Shown here piece after piece: positions 34,811 to 46,935 of a DNA stretch of 64,000 nucleotides. The stretch's first letter is position 1, and each line of letters opens with the position of its first letter. Position numbers and translations under genes: made by a program. The stretch is taken from the NCBI GenBank assembly GCA_037576215.1, contig JBANDB010000003.1, positions 434,001-498,000 of the forward strand, read 5' to 3'. The stretch comes from Armillaria gallica (Eukaryota > Basidiomycota > Agaricomycetes > Agaricales > Physalacriaceae). The notes beneath the pieces are model-generated. The model made no database searches. It was not told where the DNA came from and saw only the letters and a list, made by a program, of their open reading frames with translations.

Positions 34811-36304
34811 CTACGGAATCCATGGCATACCACGGAATAATAGATCATCCCTACTATGCGAGGCTATGTGGTCAAAGCTGCTACCCAGCCCTTCTGCTCC
34901 GTATCGGACTATCAGGCCTCTCTCCGCAAGGTCATCCCACCGTTGACGACGGGCTTCATCGATGGTAAAACTTTCATCCAAACGTAACTCTTGAAAGTAT
35001 TTCCCAGTCGAAGAGGCCGTGCTATCCATCACTACACCACTTGCCGAAGGAGAGAGTCGCGACTCAAGCATTGTGACAAAAAGCCCGGCCCGTTCGTCAA
35101 GGTCGAGTGCAGAACCGCGGAGGTCAAGGCGCCTTAGCGATGGCAGGACTCCGTGACGACGAATCAGCCCTTCTATAAGGCCGTCTGTAATTTCCTCGGC
35201 CTGGACCATGAGATGCATCACCGTAGGGAGATCCGCGAGGAAATTCAGGATGCTGACAATAGGAGACAGCTGGAAACGAAATGTAAGCTGTAGAGTGGTT
35301 ATCGTGGACACGTCGATACCCGTGGGGTAGATAATAGATGGAAATTGTATTGGTTTTGTGTAATTGGCGTATCCGAGTCTTAATTCCGTGAAGGAGGGTA
35401 ATGACAAAGCAGAAAAACACTGAGCCGCCTTCCTCAAGGGTCAAGTTCTGCAGTCGAGGACGGTGAACTCGACCTGACACAGGTATGGTTGAATGCTTGT
35501 CACAATAAAGGCGCGCGCTCTCCAGAAGAGGCATCTTTGTCAGCACATGCAAATGTGGCGTCTCTGTGAAGTCTTCATCGTCCGGACCATCTGCACCATC
35601 ATATACGGTGATCTGAGACCACGGTAGACTACAAACTTGGAACGGGTCACCGACGTTGCTGAAAGCGATATGTGTGAGATTCAGAGAGTAGTCAAATGCG
35701 TCGAATAGGGGATCCATGGAAAGGGTGTATCTCTCCCGGTGTGGAGATATCGCAGATTCCTGAATGATCCTCTACAGAAAGACAACGTTCGGAATGTTAC
35801 CGATAGCAAGACGAGGGCTACATCTTTCCATCGATGGCAGGTAGAAAGGAGGGCCAGGGTAGAGTGATCCGAGACGTCATCTTCTGCATACACAGAAAGA
35901 GTTAACTCGAGATTCCTGGACCTTTCGATATAACGCCCCAACATCAACGTAAATCCCAAGGTACGGCTTGCGTCTATTGGAGATGCAAGACCAGAGCTTT
36001 GGGGTATTATAGCGATCTCTCTCCATTTACGACAAACATGAGATGCGGGCCAGATGCTTTTGGCAATAGAGAGGTTATCCGCTGCTTGGGATCTCTTTCG
36101 AATTAGCTACTGTAGAATGTCGTTGACATCTGCAATTTTAGTGTCAAGGTCTGACAACACGCGGGGACCTTGATTGACAATATCTCGAAGAGGCGGTTCA
36201 TTGGTGGAAATTAGCTGTTCAATACGAGGGGTATGAAGTGTGGGTACGCTGCCTGCTCGAAGGTTCCTCGTGCCACAGGTAGGGCAACAGTGGTTGTTTG
36301 GCAT
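34811..36304 (-). pseudogene. F-box/LRR-like gene relic
   Basis: A degraded copy of the Agaricales F-box-like family. It begins MPNNHCCPTCGTRN, followed by a region typical of the family (LISTNEPPLRDIV, then the D-L-D coiled coil). TAG at 36107-36109 then stops the frame just before LIRKRSQAADNL. The hallmark segment around 'ILSPIRRLPPEIL', the F-box core, is absent; the sequence jumps to HVCRKWREIAI. Further frame changes are needed near 35690 (before SMDPLFDAFDYSLNLTH) and near 35430 (between QNLTLEEG and CFSALSLPSFTELRL). The C-terminal leucine-rich part ends at 34811. Several independent lesions make this a true pseudogene rather than an error. Confidence 0.7.
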
Positions 36305-37603
36305 TAACTTTTGAGACGATCTGTGAGCCACGACATAAGACTCAAACCAATGAGGAATTAAAAGCATATAACCTAGTACTATGAATGTATGTCGCAAGAA
36401 TTGGGGTGTACCCTAATGCTCAATTTCTTGTCGAGGAACGCGCTGGAGACACCGCGGGGCACGTGAGAATAAACCTATACAGCACAAATCAGCGCTATAC
36501 CTCCCCACGTTGGGATTTCAAGGCCTTCGTAGCCAGTGTGGTCGAGGCGTTGGCGTTGGCGTTGGTAAGCAGTGTGAAACTCGGCAGTGTTGCCGGAGCC
36601 CGCCCTAAATTGAAGTCGCGTGACTCCACGCGTTATGTGGAGCGGGGAAAGCCGAATGCACGTTGCTACTGTCCCATTGCCCAAGGGCCAATACTGTCTA
36701 GCTACTAATAGTAGTAATACCAAATCAAAAGATGCACAAATATGCTGTCGGAAATGAAAACTCCACATCTTCAAGGCCTAACTGAGAATGGCGGGGCCGT
36801 TCTCAAACGAAGTGAGTGGCAAAATGGTCTACATCTTTGACAAACGTAACATGGGGACTAAATACGAAATATTCAGCCTTGTATATAAAATCCACTCGGA
36901 AATAAGCCAACACGTAAGTAAATCGATACTAGAACCCAACGGCGACTACCTGTCTTCGCCATGAGAAGCTCGCATATCTCACATCTGATTGACCGCGTGA
37001 ATAAGTGGGAACAGTGGAACCGTATCGCGGGGTTCGCTAGGCAAATGGATATGATAGTGCAAAGGTGAGTTACGAACAACCGGAGAACTACGGAAGGGTT
37101 GCCGAAACATGTACGTGACTGTCGGGATGCGGGCCGCACCCAACGCTGCCAACAGATGCTATCTCGATTCGTCATTGACCTTTATGCTGACTTACTTTCA
37201 CAGTATGATTTTTGCCTCCTTGACTAGTAGTATGAGTGGTATGCCTTATAGTCTCAAAAATGACAAGGGCAATGACTTTTAGAGTCATTTGAAGGGAGAT
37301 TGACAGTTGACTGCACTAGGTGAGGATCACGCTACACAGCCTAATATGCGGACTCGCCTAACTGTCACTACAAGATTTTCTTAGCCTCATTTGCCTGTTG
37401 GATCCGGATGACTGAAGGTTAAAATTCTACTACGTTCGGAGAAAGGGCGCGTGGATGGTTGTATTTCCCGAAACGACCGGCGGAAAAGTATGAGTAAGAT
37501 AACCGGCTTCCCAATCCTCACGGGCCCGAAAACATTTTATGAGCCCTCTTTAACGATTCTGTGACGCAATTATAACCGGGTCATCATCGTCTACCAGGGG
37601 AGG
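36305..37603. other. No gene recognised
   Basis: Short frames on both strands without motifs. A GGCGTT triplicate at 36549-36566 is a minor tandem repeat. The last 100 bases are the dehydrogenase promoter. Confidence 0.4.
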
Positions 37604-37609
37604 TATAAA
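37604..37609 (+). promoter_or_regulatory. TATA box of dehydrogenase gene
   Basis: TATAAA 48 bases before the start codon at 37657, followed by a pyrimidine-rich leader. Confidence 0.6.
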
Positions 37610-37656
37610 AGGCCATCACATTCCCTGTCTAATCTCTACCTCTTGTCGCTACCACA

Positions 37657-38932
37657 ATGGCGGATCAGATCCCAAAAACCACGCGCTCATACTACTTCCC
37701 CGCACTCGGTTCCTACGCCAATCTAACCTTGCAAACGACGGACATTCCGTCCATCAAGGCCACCCATGTCCTCGTCAAAGTTCATGCTGTTTCTTTACAG
37801 TACCGCGATCTAATCATCGCCTCGAATAATTACCCAGCGACCATCGAGCCAGACAACCTTGTCCCATGCTCGGACATGGCCGGGGAAGTAGTAGCCATCG
37901 GATCTGACGTGATACGCTGGAACGTTGGAGACAGAGTCTGTGCTAATTTTTGCACGGACCATTTGGACGGAGATATCGACGGAGATATCTTCAATACTGC
38001 TCTTAGTGCGGGACAACAAGGTGTATTGACGGAGTACAGGACTTTCAACGATTATGTGCTTCTTTTTCCTGCTGTTATTCTTCTCGTTTTAATCATCCTT
38101 GTTTATAGTCACTGGTCAAGATACCGGATCATCTATCCTACGAAGAAGCTTCAACACTACCGTGTGCGGGGCTCACGGCCTACAACGCACTCATGGGTCC
38201 GAGGCCTGTCAAAGCAGGTGATAGCGTTCTCGTCCTCGGAACTGGGGGCGTATCCATGTAAATTTATTCCCAGACATGTAGTCCATTTTCTCGACATTTT
38301 CTCATTTGGCGAAATACAGCTTCGGTTTACAGCTTGCCGTTGCCTCCGGAGCAACCGTGATAGCAACATCGTCCTCAGACGCCAAGCTGGCCATCGCTAA
38401 GAAACTCGGCGCCACCTATACGATCAACTATAACACGACACCGGACTGGGACAAGGAAGTCCTAAGGCTGACTGACGGAAGGGGCGTCGATCACATTTTG
38501 GAGGTACGTATACTTTCTTCTTTTCCCGATCTTCTTCTGAAGTTCGTAGGTCGGAGGACCCGGTACCCTCGAGAAGTCGATGTCGGCTGCACGGTATGCA
38601 GGGTCCATTCATATGATTGGGTTTGTGGCCCAGAACCAGTTTGCTCCGATGGATTTCATCGTAGCATGCATGAGAAAAACTATTTTTTTGCGAGGCATTG
38701 CAATTGGTTCTGTCGCACAGTGAGCTTCCTTTCCTTTTCTTCCCCTTCTTCAGTTGATGTGGGGGAAAATTTTAGGTTCAAGTCAATGAACCTGCTCTTG
38801 CAGGCTCACCCAGAGTCGACGCGTCCGGTCATCGACAAGGTCTTCTCATTTGAAGAAGCGATTGATGCGTATGCGCACTTGGAGAGTCAGAAGCATGTAG
38901 GGAAGGTAGTTATCCGTGTCGTTCCCGCATAA
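37657..38932 (+). CDS. Medium-chain (zinc-type) alcohol dehydrogenase/quinone oxidoreductase-like
   Basis: NAD(P)-dependent MDR-superfamily enzyme. The start MADQIPKTTRSYYF leads to VLVKVHAVSLQYRDLI and PCSDMAGEVVAIGSDV. After an intron come LVKIPDHLSYEEASTLPCAG, GDSVLVLGTGGVS (nucleotide-binding motif, then an intron), TVIATSSSDAKLAIAKKLGA, and after further introns VGGPGTLEKSMSAARY and FSFEEAIDAYAHLESQKHVG near the C-terminus. It ends KVVIRVVPA. The substrate-binding His and Cys positions of classical zinc ADHs are not evident (the lobe reads CSDMAGEV), so the zinc-free quinone-reductase branch is likely. Four introns join in frame and the gene looks intact. Confidence 0.88.
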
Positions 38933-39201
38933 TTTAAATGTACAGAACTCGCTATCCAACCGGTTTTGGCTAATGCCAGTCGTCATGCCAGTCAAGTCAT
39001 TTTGAACTTTAAGAGTAATCATCAAACATATATAATATGTACGAGACGATAGTAAGCCGTGCTATAAGAACACCGAGCTATATGGCGAAATATGAATAAA
39101 TAAAGCAGGCCCATCCGCCGCTAAATTTTGGGAATAAAGTTGTTTAAATATTTAAGGAACGGAAGCTGGAATATCCTTGGTGAAGATCAAGTTGCAGTGA
39201 T
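38933..39201. other. Short convergent spacer
   Basis: AT-rich 3' flanks of the dehydrogenase (plus) and second laccase (minus); no feature seen. Confidence 0.4.
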
Positions 39202-41715
39202 CTATAAATCATCTTCCGAGAGAGCATCATAGATCGGGCAAAGGTTATCCCATTGATCTGTGATGGGTTCGAATGAGACCATGTCTAAATGTCAAAAGTA
39301 CTTAACATACCAGTAGGATCAATCGTAGCATTCCAGTTATCCGTATCTTCCGCGAAAATGACGGCAAGACCACTAGCAAACAATCATTATGGTGTATGGC
39401 GAGAGGTCGTGTGGGTTGGACTTACGCTTCCAAATGCCAATCGATGTGACTATGGACCAGAATATCAGCACAGAGAAACGCGGATAAACAAAACAGGGAC
39501 TCAGACCAATGAAGGAACCAAGGCTCGGGATTATCGGTCGTGAACCGGATGGTGACGTTATCGCCTGTCGTCCCGATGTTGACGACATCCCGCCTAACCG
39601 GGTTCACGTAGTTGTATACCGAACTTCCCGCACTACGAACAACGTCGAAGGTGTGCTAGTTTATCTCAGCTTTAGAAATCGAGCACGAAACACTGTGACT
39701 GACCCCGTGCAAATGGAACGGATGCTAGAATAAGAAAATGGATTGACGAAAGGAGACAGGACAGTTGATATGAGATAACTCACCCCTCCACCGACAACGC
39801 CTCCGGGCATTCAGATCTCAATAGTCGAATTTATAGGAAGGGGGAATACTGAACCCTCAGGTAGGAGGTCATCCGCGGATTGTGCGCCACTCAAAATCTG
39901 TAGGAGGACTGGTGTAGTGGGAGCAGTGAACTGGGCTCCGTTGACCGTAAACGTCCCCGCCGAAGTCTTTCGTCAACAGCGTTGTTAATTCTACTGAATA
40001 CAGAGGAGACGTTGAACGTACGAATGCAAATGCAAGATTGAGCGCATAGTCGACACTCCCAACTTCCGGCAAACCAGGCTACGAGTGGCTATCAACGACG
40101 ATGAATGTTTTAAGGAGCGGGTGACTCACAGCTCCGGGATTCTCAAGTGGCTATCAAATATAAATCAGTAATGTGCAGCAATTAAAGTAGGGGGATCATA
40201 CCACCAGCTCAGTTTCGTTCATCTTGAGAACACTGGTAATCGTAGCCGTCTCAGGCTCTTCATCTGCTGCGCCAGCGTAACGAAGTATGGCAGAATTGAT
40301 ACCGCCTGTAAATCCTACTGTACCTACACTTGGCGTGGCGCGGATCCCTAAACGACAGGTTGAGATGTTTCGCGAAAAGGGAAGAAAATGACGTACAGTA
40401 ATTGCCGGCGGCTTGGTCGGCAGCGAGCTATTGTGGTGGGTCAGCCTTTGAAGAATGCTGAGGCAGGAACAGAACTTACAACGAAAGAGTACCGCTGGCC
40501 TACACTTTCTGTAAATACGAGTATGAATTGAGGGTGTGATAAATATAGGCATACCAGCGTAGATCTGAATCTCGTCAACTGTGTAAGGAACATGATTGAC
40601 TCCGTCGACTTCAATTATAGTCCTGCCTATCATTTAAGGTACTGACCAGTCAGACGAGAAGATGAATTCCGCATCACATGCCATGTTAATCATACGGAAG
40701 CGGTATCTATTTGAGCCACGTCAGCCAGAGCGCGAGTACATGCAAAAAAAACACGTTACCGAGTGCCCTGCTCAACAGATATTACGGCCAAATCCGAGGT
40801 GGGGTCTTCGCTCCATCTAGAGATGAAAATGGGTGAATACCTTTGGATAATTCTATTGAGTGCTTACCTCCCTAATCCGTTGATCAAAATGGAATCTGGA
40901 GTGCTAGAGGGCTATTAGACCAAACATATAATGACTGGCTTAGCACTCACGGAAAACCAAGCTGTTTAGCCGGGGTATGATACCAGTCCGATAGTGACAG
41001 GATTGTCGTTTCTGTAAAACTTGATTAATGAAGAGCAGCGACATGAGATACCAGCAAGACGAACCATCGTCTACATCATATAAACCCGCATGAGGATCAT
41101 CAGGGTCATAAATAATAAAGGGTCCTCTAAGACCGTCGCAGTATTGGGTCGCTGATTCGCTTATGAGCTCGGGAGAGGAAACAAGCAATTGGAGCTTACA
41201 TAAATGAGAGTGGTACCAAAATGTTCCAGCCTGGTCTGCGGAGTCGAAGATATACATGAACGAGTCTCCCTTGACAATAGGACATTGATTGACAAATACA
41301 GGCCCGTCAGCCCACCCGCTCCCTTTCTGCAAGAGGCCATGCCAGTGCTGATATCGTTGGAAGAAGTAAGCAAAGGATAAAAATAGCGAAAATGACCCCA
41401 AAACATGTATACGCACAATAGAAGTGCTTTGCAGGATGGTATTGTCCGTCAGGTTATTAACAACGTTTATTTCGAAGATGTCGCCCTGGTGTAATACTTT
41501 AGAGATATGCAAAACATTTGTTTCTAGATACTGTCACCTTCGTGCCAGTGATAAGTCCACCGTCTACGACGCCATTAGCGAGCGCGGTGGTACGGGAATA
41601 ACCATCGGGAGAGACTTCGACATTGCTAATGACGAGGTCGCCCGTCGGTCCAATCTGCGCTTGAACGAGAGCAATAAAAAAAGAGTGTAGTAAGAGTAGA
41701 GAGTGTGTAAGCCAT
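39202..41715 (-). pseudogene. Second laccase, broken by stop and frameshift
   Basis: Same exon plan as a normal laccase. Copper motifs: [38 protein letters not shown] and, after splicing, [10 protein letters not shown]; the end is CPIYDALSEDDL. Two defects are visible. In the signal peptide the coding strand has seven T (41676-41682) between [13 protein letters not shown] and [13 protein letters not shown], which shifts the frame by one. In the exon ending [13 protein letters not shown] at 39811-39813 replaces the expected Ser codon before MPGGVVGGG. Every other exon reads through. This is either a recently dead gene or two sequence errors, one of them in a homopolymer. It shares the CAGAGTATAAA promoter word with the intact laccase. 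Confidence 0.82.
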
Positions 41716-41761
41716 GTCGAGATGAGAAGGCTGGGGAGTGACCGAGGCTACTGTGCCAAAA

Positions 41762-41767
41762 TTTATA
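41762..41767 (-). promoter_or_regulatory. TATA box of second laccase
   Basis: TATAAA on the minus strand, 47 bases before the start codon, again within CAGAGTATAAA. Confidence 0.5.
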
Positions 41768-43762
41768 CTCTGAAGAGAGGCGACTTTCGGTTGAGGCTCC
41801 GCTATTCTGTCACACAGACTGCCATTTGCTTGCTGTGGAACCTGAAGGAACAAAACAGGTGCGAGAGTTAGCGCCCAGCCGGAGATGCACGGGCGTGCCT
41901 CTTCGTGAAATGATCAGTGGCATTGACAAAGACGCCTTGACTGAGGTCTGCTGCCTGAAATCCATAGTCAGAGCTACGGTACACTAAGAGAGCCGTATCC
42001 TAATCAGTGAAGTGGACTTGATACTTTGGCAGGCAAAGCGAAGTAGCCAGAGCCGCTTTGGATTGTCACGGTGATCAGCGACAGCCGGACGCTGTTTCAC
42101 GAGTACTACGGAGGTCCTAGTGAGCGGAGTGATAACGTCAAGGTTGCGTGAAACCTGCTTACGTGTGTCCAGTTGAATGTTGATTTGGTGCCGGTGTTGG
42201 GACATTGAAGTCCATCTTGCACGGGTATTGGAGTTGAACGAGACCACCATTCATCATTCTTCGACTGATGGTCGATGATGCTACCATCTTGGCTCGGCAG
42301 GAACAGAGTGCCTGTGGGCATGTACCGCGCGGCACAAGGCAGGCGACCTGTTGGATGACATCGAAAATGTGTATAACAGATGATAAAATGACTCACAGGA
42401 AAACCAAATTTCTAACGTTCATACGAAGTTAAGTTGGAGCCGTAGCCGACCGCGTCAGGAGGTCTTCACGTGGAAGATGACATGTTTGAATCGGAGGGAT
42501 CCATGGCGAATTCGCTGCTATCTTTTACTTATCCCTCGACCGGTGAGCGACCAACAAGACCAAGATAGGAATCCCCGAGAATCGGATTCCAAGTGACGCG
42601 AACATTTGTCAAGCCAGATGAGAACTTCGGCGATTGGGGCTAAGTGTCTTTATGGCCACATCAGAATCTGCTGCTGCCGGACCGGGGCCGATAATCGCAA
42701 AAAGATGACAAGGATACTAGTAATAGAGCTCATTCAGGTTTATCCTTAAAAAACTGAGCGCGTCGCAACCACAGTACAAGATTCTGTCCAGTGACAGGTC
42801 TGGTGATCAGCGCACGGTCTTCTGATAACTGAAGCAAAATATTATTTGAAAGAAGTGAGGATAGCGACATAGTACCGTATCTATGGGACACTCAGCGTTT
42901 AAAGAAATAAAGCAGAAACATCGACTCACTGTAGATGAATACAAAACGAGCACGAACTCCGAGGCCTCATGCTTTTGAATCATATCGTTCAGTCTGAGAA
43001 ACCAGCAGGGCTCGTCCGTCCGTTGATTTCAGCAATCTCTCTCATCCTATTGGAGGCAAAGATACGGATCACGGAAGCCTCGTAGTACTTATGGATATCG
43101 ACACTAAGCGTGACTCTACACATCCATGACATCCGCGACGTGTTGAGAGGAAGAAAATATCGATACTATCATCGTAGCCGCCGTGGCGATGGTACAGCAA
43201 AAAGCCTCCAAAAGACTGGAATGGCATGAGATCGTACCTCGCGGCGGTCACCGCTTGAAGGGAGATTGCTTGACGCCAGGCCGGAGCAGAAAATAGGTTG
43301 AACAGGGGCATGCCGGCACCTGGCGGGAGACAGACGCGTCCGATTTGTTTGCTTCAGTTTGCTCGGTTTACCGGGCCGACAACTGCACATCCTGAATTAT
43401 CGATCAACTCTACGAATTCAATTCGCTGATGATCCAAACGCTCATGCTGTTAGGCTAATTCTATGAGGCATATAACTCGACGATTCACGCTCATTATTCT
43501 GAGAGCACACTCAAAATGACTTCGGCATGGAGTTGGTATGAAGATTAAGTATGGCACTTGGCGACAACTTGGCGAGCTACTACTGCAGTATGTCACATCG
43601 AAATTGGACTCCTTCGAACGGAGTTGATCCTGCAGTCCGGACGATACATCTACTGTGAGGTACAATTGACATGTCCATGGACAATCGCCTCGCCATCAGG
43701 AAAATAAAATATTGTGAGAAGTAAACGTTACAATTTAAACGGACCCCATTTGTGCCAACGAC
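41768..43762. other. No gene recognised
   Basis: Minus-strand frames at 41984-42396 and 43069-43390 have protein-like composition in parts but no motif I recognise and no intron set joining them. No repeats seen. Confidence 0.35.
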
Positions 43763-43765
43763 TCA

Positions 43766-44030
43766 CACTGCATGATGGTCTCAATAATTGAGCCTTGAAT
43801 ATTGAATCCAAACAATATTTATTTTTAGTCATTTCCTTGCCTAATATATTAAAGAAATAAGTTAAATATCTTCTCGATATTTGAGATTTTATGCAGTTTT
43901 GAGCCAATTTTCACAAATATAGAAAAGATATTTGTCAAAGGTTTTACCTATTTTAAGCTCAAATATGATAAAAATAAAAATATTTTGAACTTGATATTTA
44001 AGCCTTATTTATTGAAGCCATCATGCAGTG
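43766..44030. mobile_element. CACTA-like miniature element (265 bp)
   Basis: Begins CACTGCATGATGG and ends with its inverse CCATCATGCAGTG; the inverted repeat continues with small differences to about 21 bases (..TCAATAA). It is flanked on both sides by TCA (43763-43765 and 44031-44033). CACTG termini with a 3-base duplication match CACTA/En-Spm type elements. The interior is very AT-rich and has no coding capacity. The right end lies 25 bases beyond the stop codon of the P450 gene, so it may sit in that gene's 3' untranslated region. Confidence 0.8.
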
Positions 44031-44055
44031 TCAGAACCCTCGAAATATTCCAAAT

Positions 44056-46318
44056 TTACACTTGACTGACTTCCAGCAATGCCTTTATTTTCTCAGACCT
44101 CGGCTTAATATCGCAAGCCAATCTATCTGGTACCCTACACAACACATTCACGTCAACTGGAACCAGGAAACCGAGACGATAGGCCTACCTGAAGAAGGAA
44201 TTACTATACTTGACTTGCACTTGATCTTCCCCGAGTTTCTTGATATCTAGCGACGCAATCATCGAGGCGAGAAGTAGCCAAATGGATGACTCGACCAAAT
44301 CTGCGCCGGGGCAGCGCCTGGTACGAAGCAGTCAGAACAACGAACACCGTATTTTACCCGTAAACAAACCTTCGTCCAAAGCCAAAGATATAATTCCTTG
44401 GATTCTTTACAGGATCCTGGGCTTCGCCCATGAAGCGCTCCGGATCAAATACGTCGGGGCGGGGGTACAGTTTTTCATCACGTAGAATAGCCCTTAAGTA
44501 AATAGATGCGATGAGAATCGGCGTAGTAGTATGAATTCTGCATACCATATATTAGCAATAACCTTGCGTATGGTATTAGATACCCCATACTGACGATCAA
44601 CCATACATTCGACTTACTATGGATCCTTTGGGAATATGCATCCCACGGTACTCGTCATCTTGCTTCAGACAATGAGGAATATCTAGAAATCATCTTAGTT
44701 CGTAAATGCGGGGGTGCTGAGAGGAACGAACTGAGCGGCACGGGAACGCCCCAACGCCATACCTCCAACATGACTGCATTCACTATAACGTCTCTGAGTG
44801 ACATCTTCGTTAGCATCGACAGAAGGTATACTTACCGTATGGCAAGGTGGATTTATCACTCAGCTCTGGCAGACGGTCATAACCCACAACGCGGTCAATT
44901 TCGGCCTGGGCTTTCTTTAACACTCCCGGATGGAGCATCATAGCAAGGAGAAATTGAGAAGTAGTAGTCACCGTCTAGAAACGGATTTAAACCAAAAAAG
45001 CGGCAGTCTCAGGGCTCCAGCAAAACATACCGTATCCGCGCTGGCTGCAAACATTGAGTTTGCGCAGTATTTGATTTCTTCTTCATCAGTAGCAGTGAGG
45101 GACTCGTCTCTTGAGAGGAGGTTTGAGCAAAAAGAGGGGAGTATCGTTCCATTTTTCTGCCAGACGCAAGATCAATACAGTAAGCATGCCCAAACGAAAA
45201 GAATCGACTCACGACTGCGGTCTTTGCCTCCTCAAATGGATCCTCTGCAAATTCCTTCAGCTTCGTATTCCATACCGCCGCCTTCTTCTTGAAGCTGGCC
45301 CCAGGCATCCATGATGGGAGGTACTCCAAAAGCGGAATAAGATCCACGGGCCATATTCCACTGCCTGCGGTAATATCATTGGCGATGATCTCAAGGCAGA
45401 CCTCAGCCTGCTTGAGGAACCTGTCATCCGCATTATGTGCCTGATAACCGTATACGACGGATAGCGTGAGTCCTCCGGCATATTTTCTCGCGTGCTTGAG
45501 GTAATGCGAAGGTGAATTGATGAGCTCAGATAGGAATGCATTGGTAGAGGCACGGATCATGGGATGGTAAGCGGCGATACTACGCGGGCCTAGCGTTTTC
45601 TTGACGAAGCGCTGTTGTCGCGTAAACGTTCCGGAGTCGTAATTGAGGAAAGGGAGCTGCGATGACAAAAAGAAAATCAGACTCCCAATTTATCTTGAGT
45701 TAGAAGAGGTAATAGAGGCTAGCATTATTTTTGAAAGAATCCAAGAGGTCAAGATCTCGCCGCTCGTAAGGACACGAAAGTACTCGTAGCTTGGTGCGTC
45801 TTCGGTGGAACTCGCGGACGGGGTACCCATTTTTTGATAGGCTACAATCAGACGTCAATAAACGTACCAGTCTATTACACCCGCACCTAGTAAAAGCGTT
45901 CGGCAACGTGGAAATTATCTGAGCGGATGTACTTACAAGTCTCCCACCATTTTCAACTCCGGCCTATCCGAGTAGATCGCGCCACGTTTGTCGAGGAGAT
46001 CAGATGCGGCATCTGCGCTACTCAGAAAAATGATTCCTTGTCCGAAGACGTGGAGGTAGCACACGTCGCCTGAGAAGTTAAGTATGAAGTTTAATAAACT
46101 TGAGAGGATGATAGAAAAAGAGACTCACCGTATTTTTTCGCCCATTGTGTAACGGTCAACCAAGGTTCAATGGACGTAAAGTCACACAAATTTCCAAACA
46201 AAGGAATGGGGGTTGGTCCAGGGGGAAACGGTGCTGGATACCTGTACTTTGTCTGTTTCAACCACCGAACGAAAAGCAAAAAGCCAATGAAAGCGAGAGC
46301 GACGACGAGAGAGGTCAT
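44056..46318 (-). CDS. Cytochrome P450 monooxygenase
   Basis: Membrane-anchored haem monooxygenase typical of fungal CYP expansions. An N-terminal anchor ([19 protein letters not shown]) is followed by the proline hinge [15 protein letters not shown]. Later exons include [20 protein letters not shown], a region with the I-helix sequence around [13 protein letters not shown] (the E-x-x-R of the K helix reads as E-V-W-R), and [18 protein letters not shown]. The haem motif is assembled across an intron, [17 protein letters not shown], giving the Cys ligand. The tail ends [11 protein letters not shown] at TAA 44056-44058. About 12 introns, and no lesion found. Substrate unknown; it sits between laccase and G-alpha genes. 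Confidence 0.9.
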
Positions 46319-46935
46319 AGTACGATGCAGAGAGAGCTCCCTATTCAGTTGAGGCGAGTTTCTCCCGTTGCCGAGTGCCTCTTGTGCTTCGAATATAATT
46401 CATCAGGTGTTGGTGTTGTTACTGGCACAAGTGTCCAATAAGGTGTCTTGAATCTTGGCAGTTCTTATCTAGTCCCGAATAGGTAATCGCCGTTGACGAT
46501 GCTATATCGGCAATTCCCGATACATTGCTCTCATGGGTGCGAGGTGATGCCGGATGCTACTAAGTCATTGCTGGAACCCTTAGTTCATGTCCAAGTGAAA
46601 CTCGTCCGCAAGATGCTCCCCGTTGGATCATGATCAATGCTAGTACCTGCTCGACAAAGAAACACCTCTGCAAACACGTCGCTTCGTGATGATACTCAAA
46701 TTCCTGGCTCTGACTAAATGAGAAACCTAGAATGTGAACCAAGGCGTTAGTCACTTGGCATTTAAGCTCGCCGGTGGGAACACTCTTCATTCCAGTATTT
46801 ACCAACAAGTTTCAGTGATGCAAAAAAACGATGGTCGTATCGAACTAGATCCGTAATCGATTTAGAATAAACCGTCCCAAAAGTCCATATTTACATGCCT
46901 TGTATACTGATGGTACATGATGAAGCCAAAACGTA
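46319..46935. other. Intergenic
   Basis: Between the P450 start and the G-alpha stop, both on the minus strand. An 82-residue minus-strand frame at 46560-46808 has no motif. Confidence 0.4.

Noticed and set aside
36549..36566. GGCGTT triplicate
   Set aside because: Three imperfect units only; ordinary simple-sequence noise.
41984..42396. Overlapping minus-strand frames resembling part of a secreted enzyme
   Set aside because: No motif could be named and the pieces could not be joined by introns.
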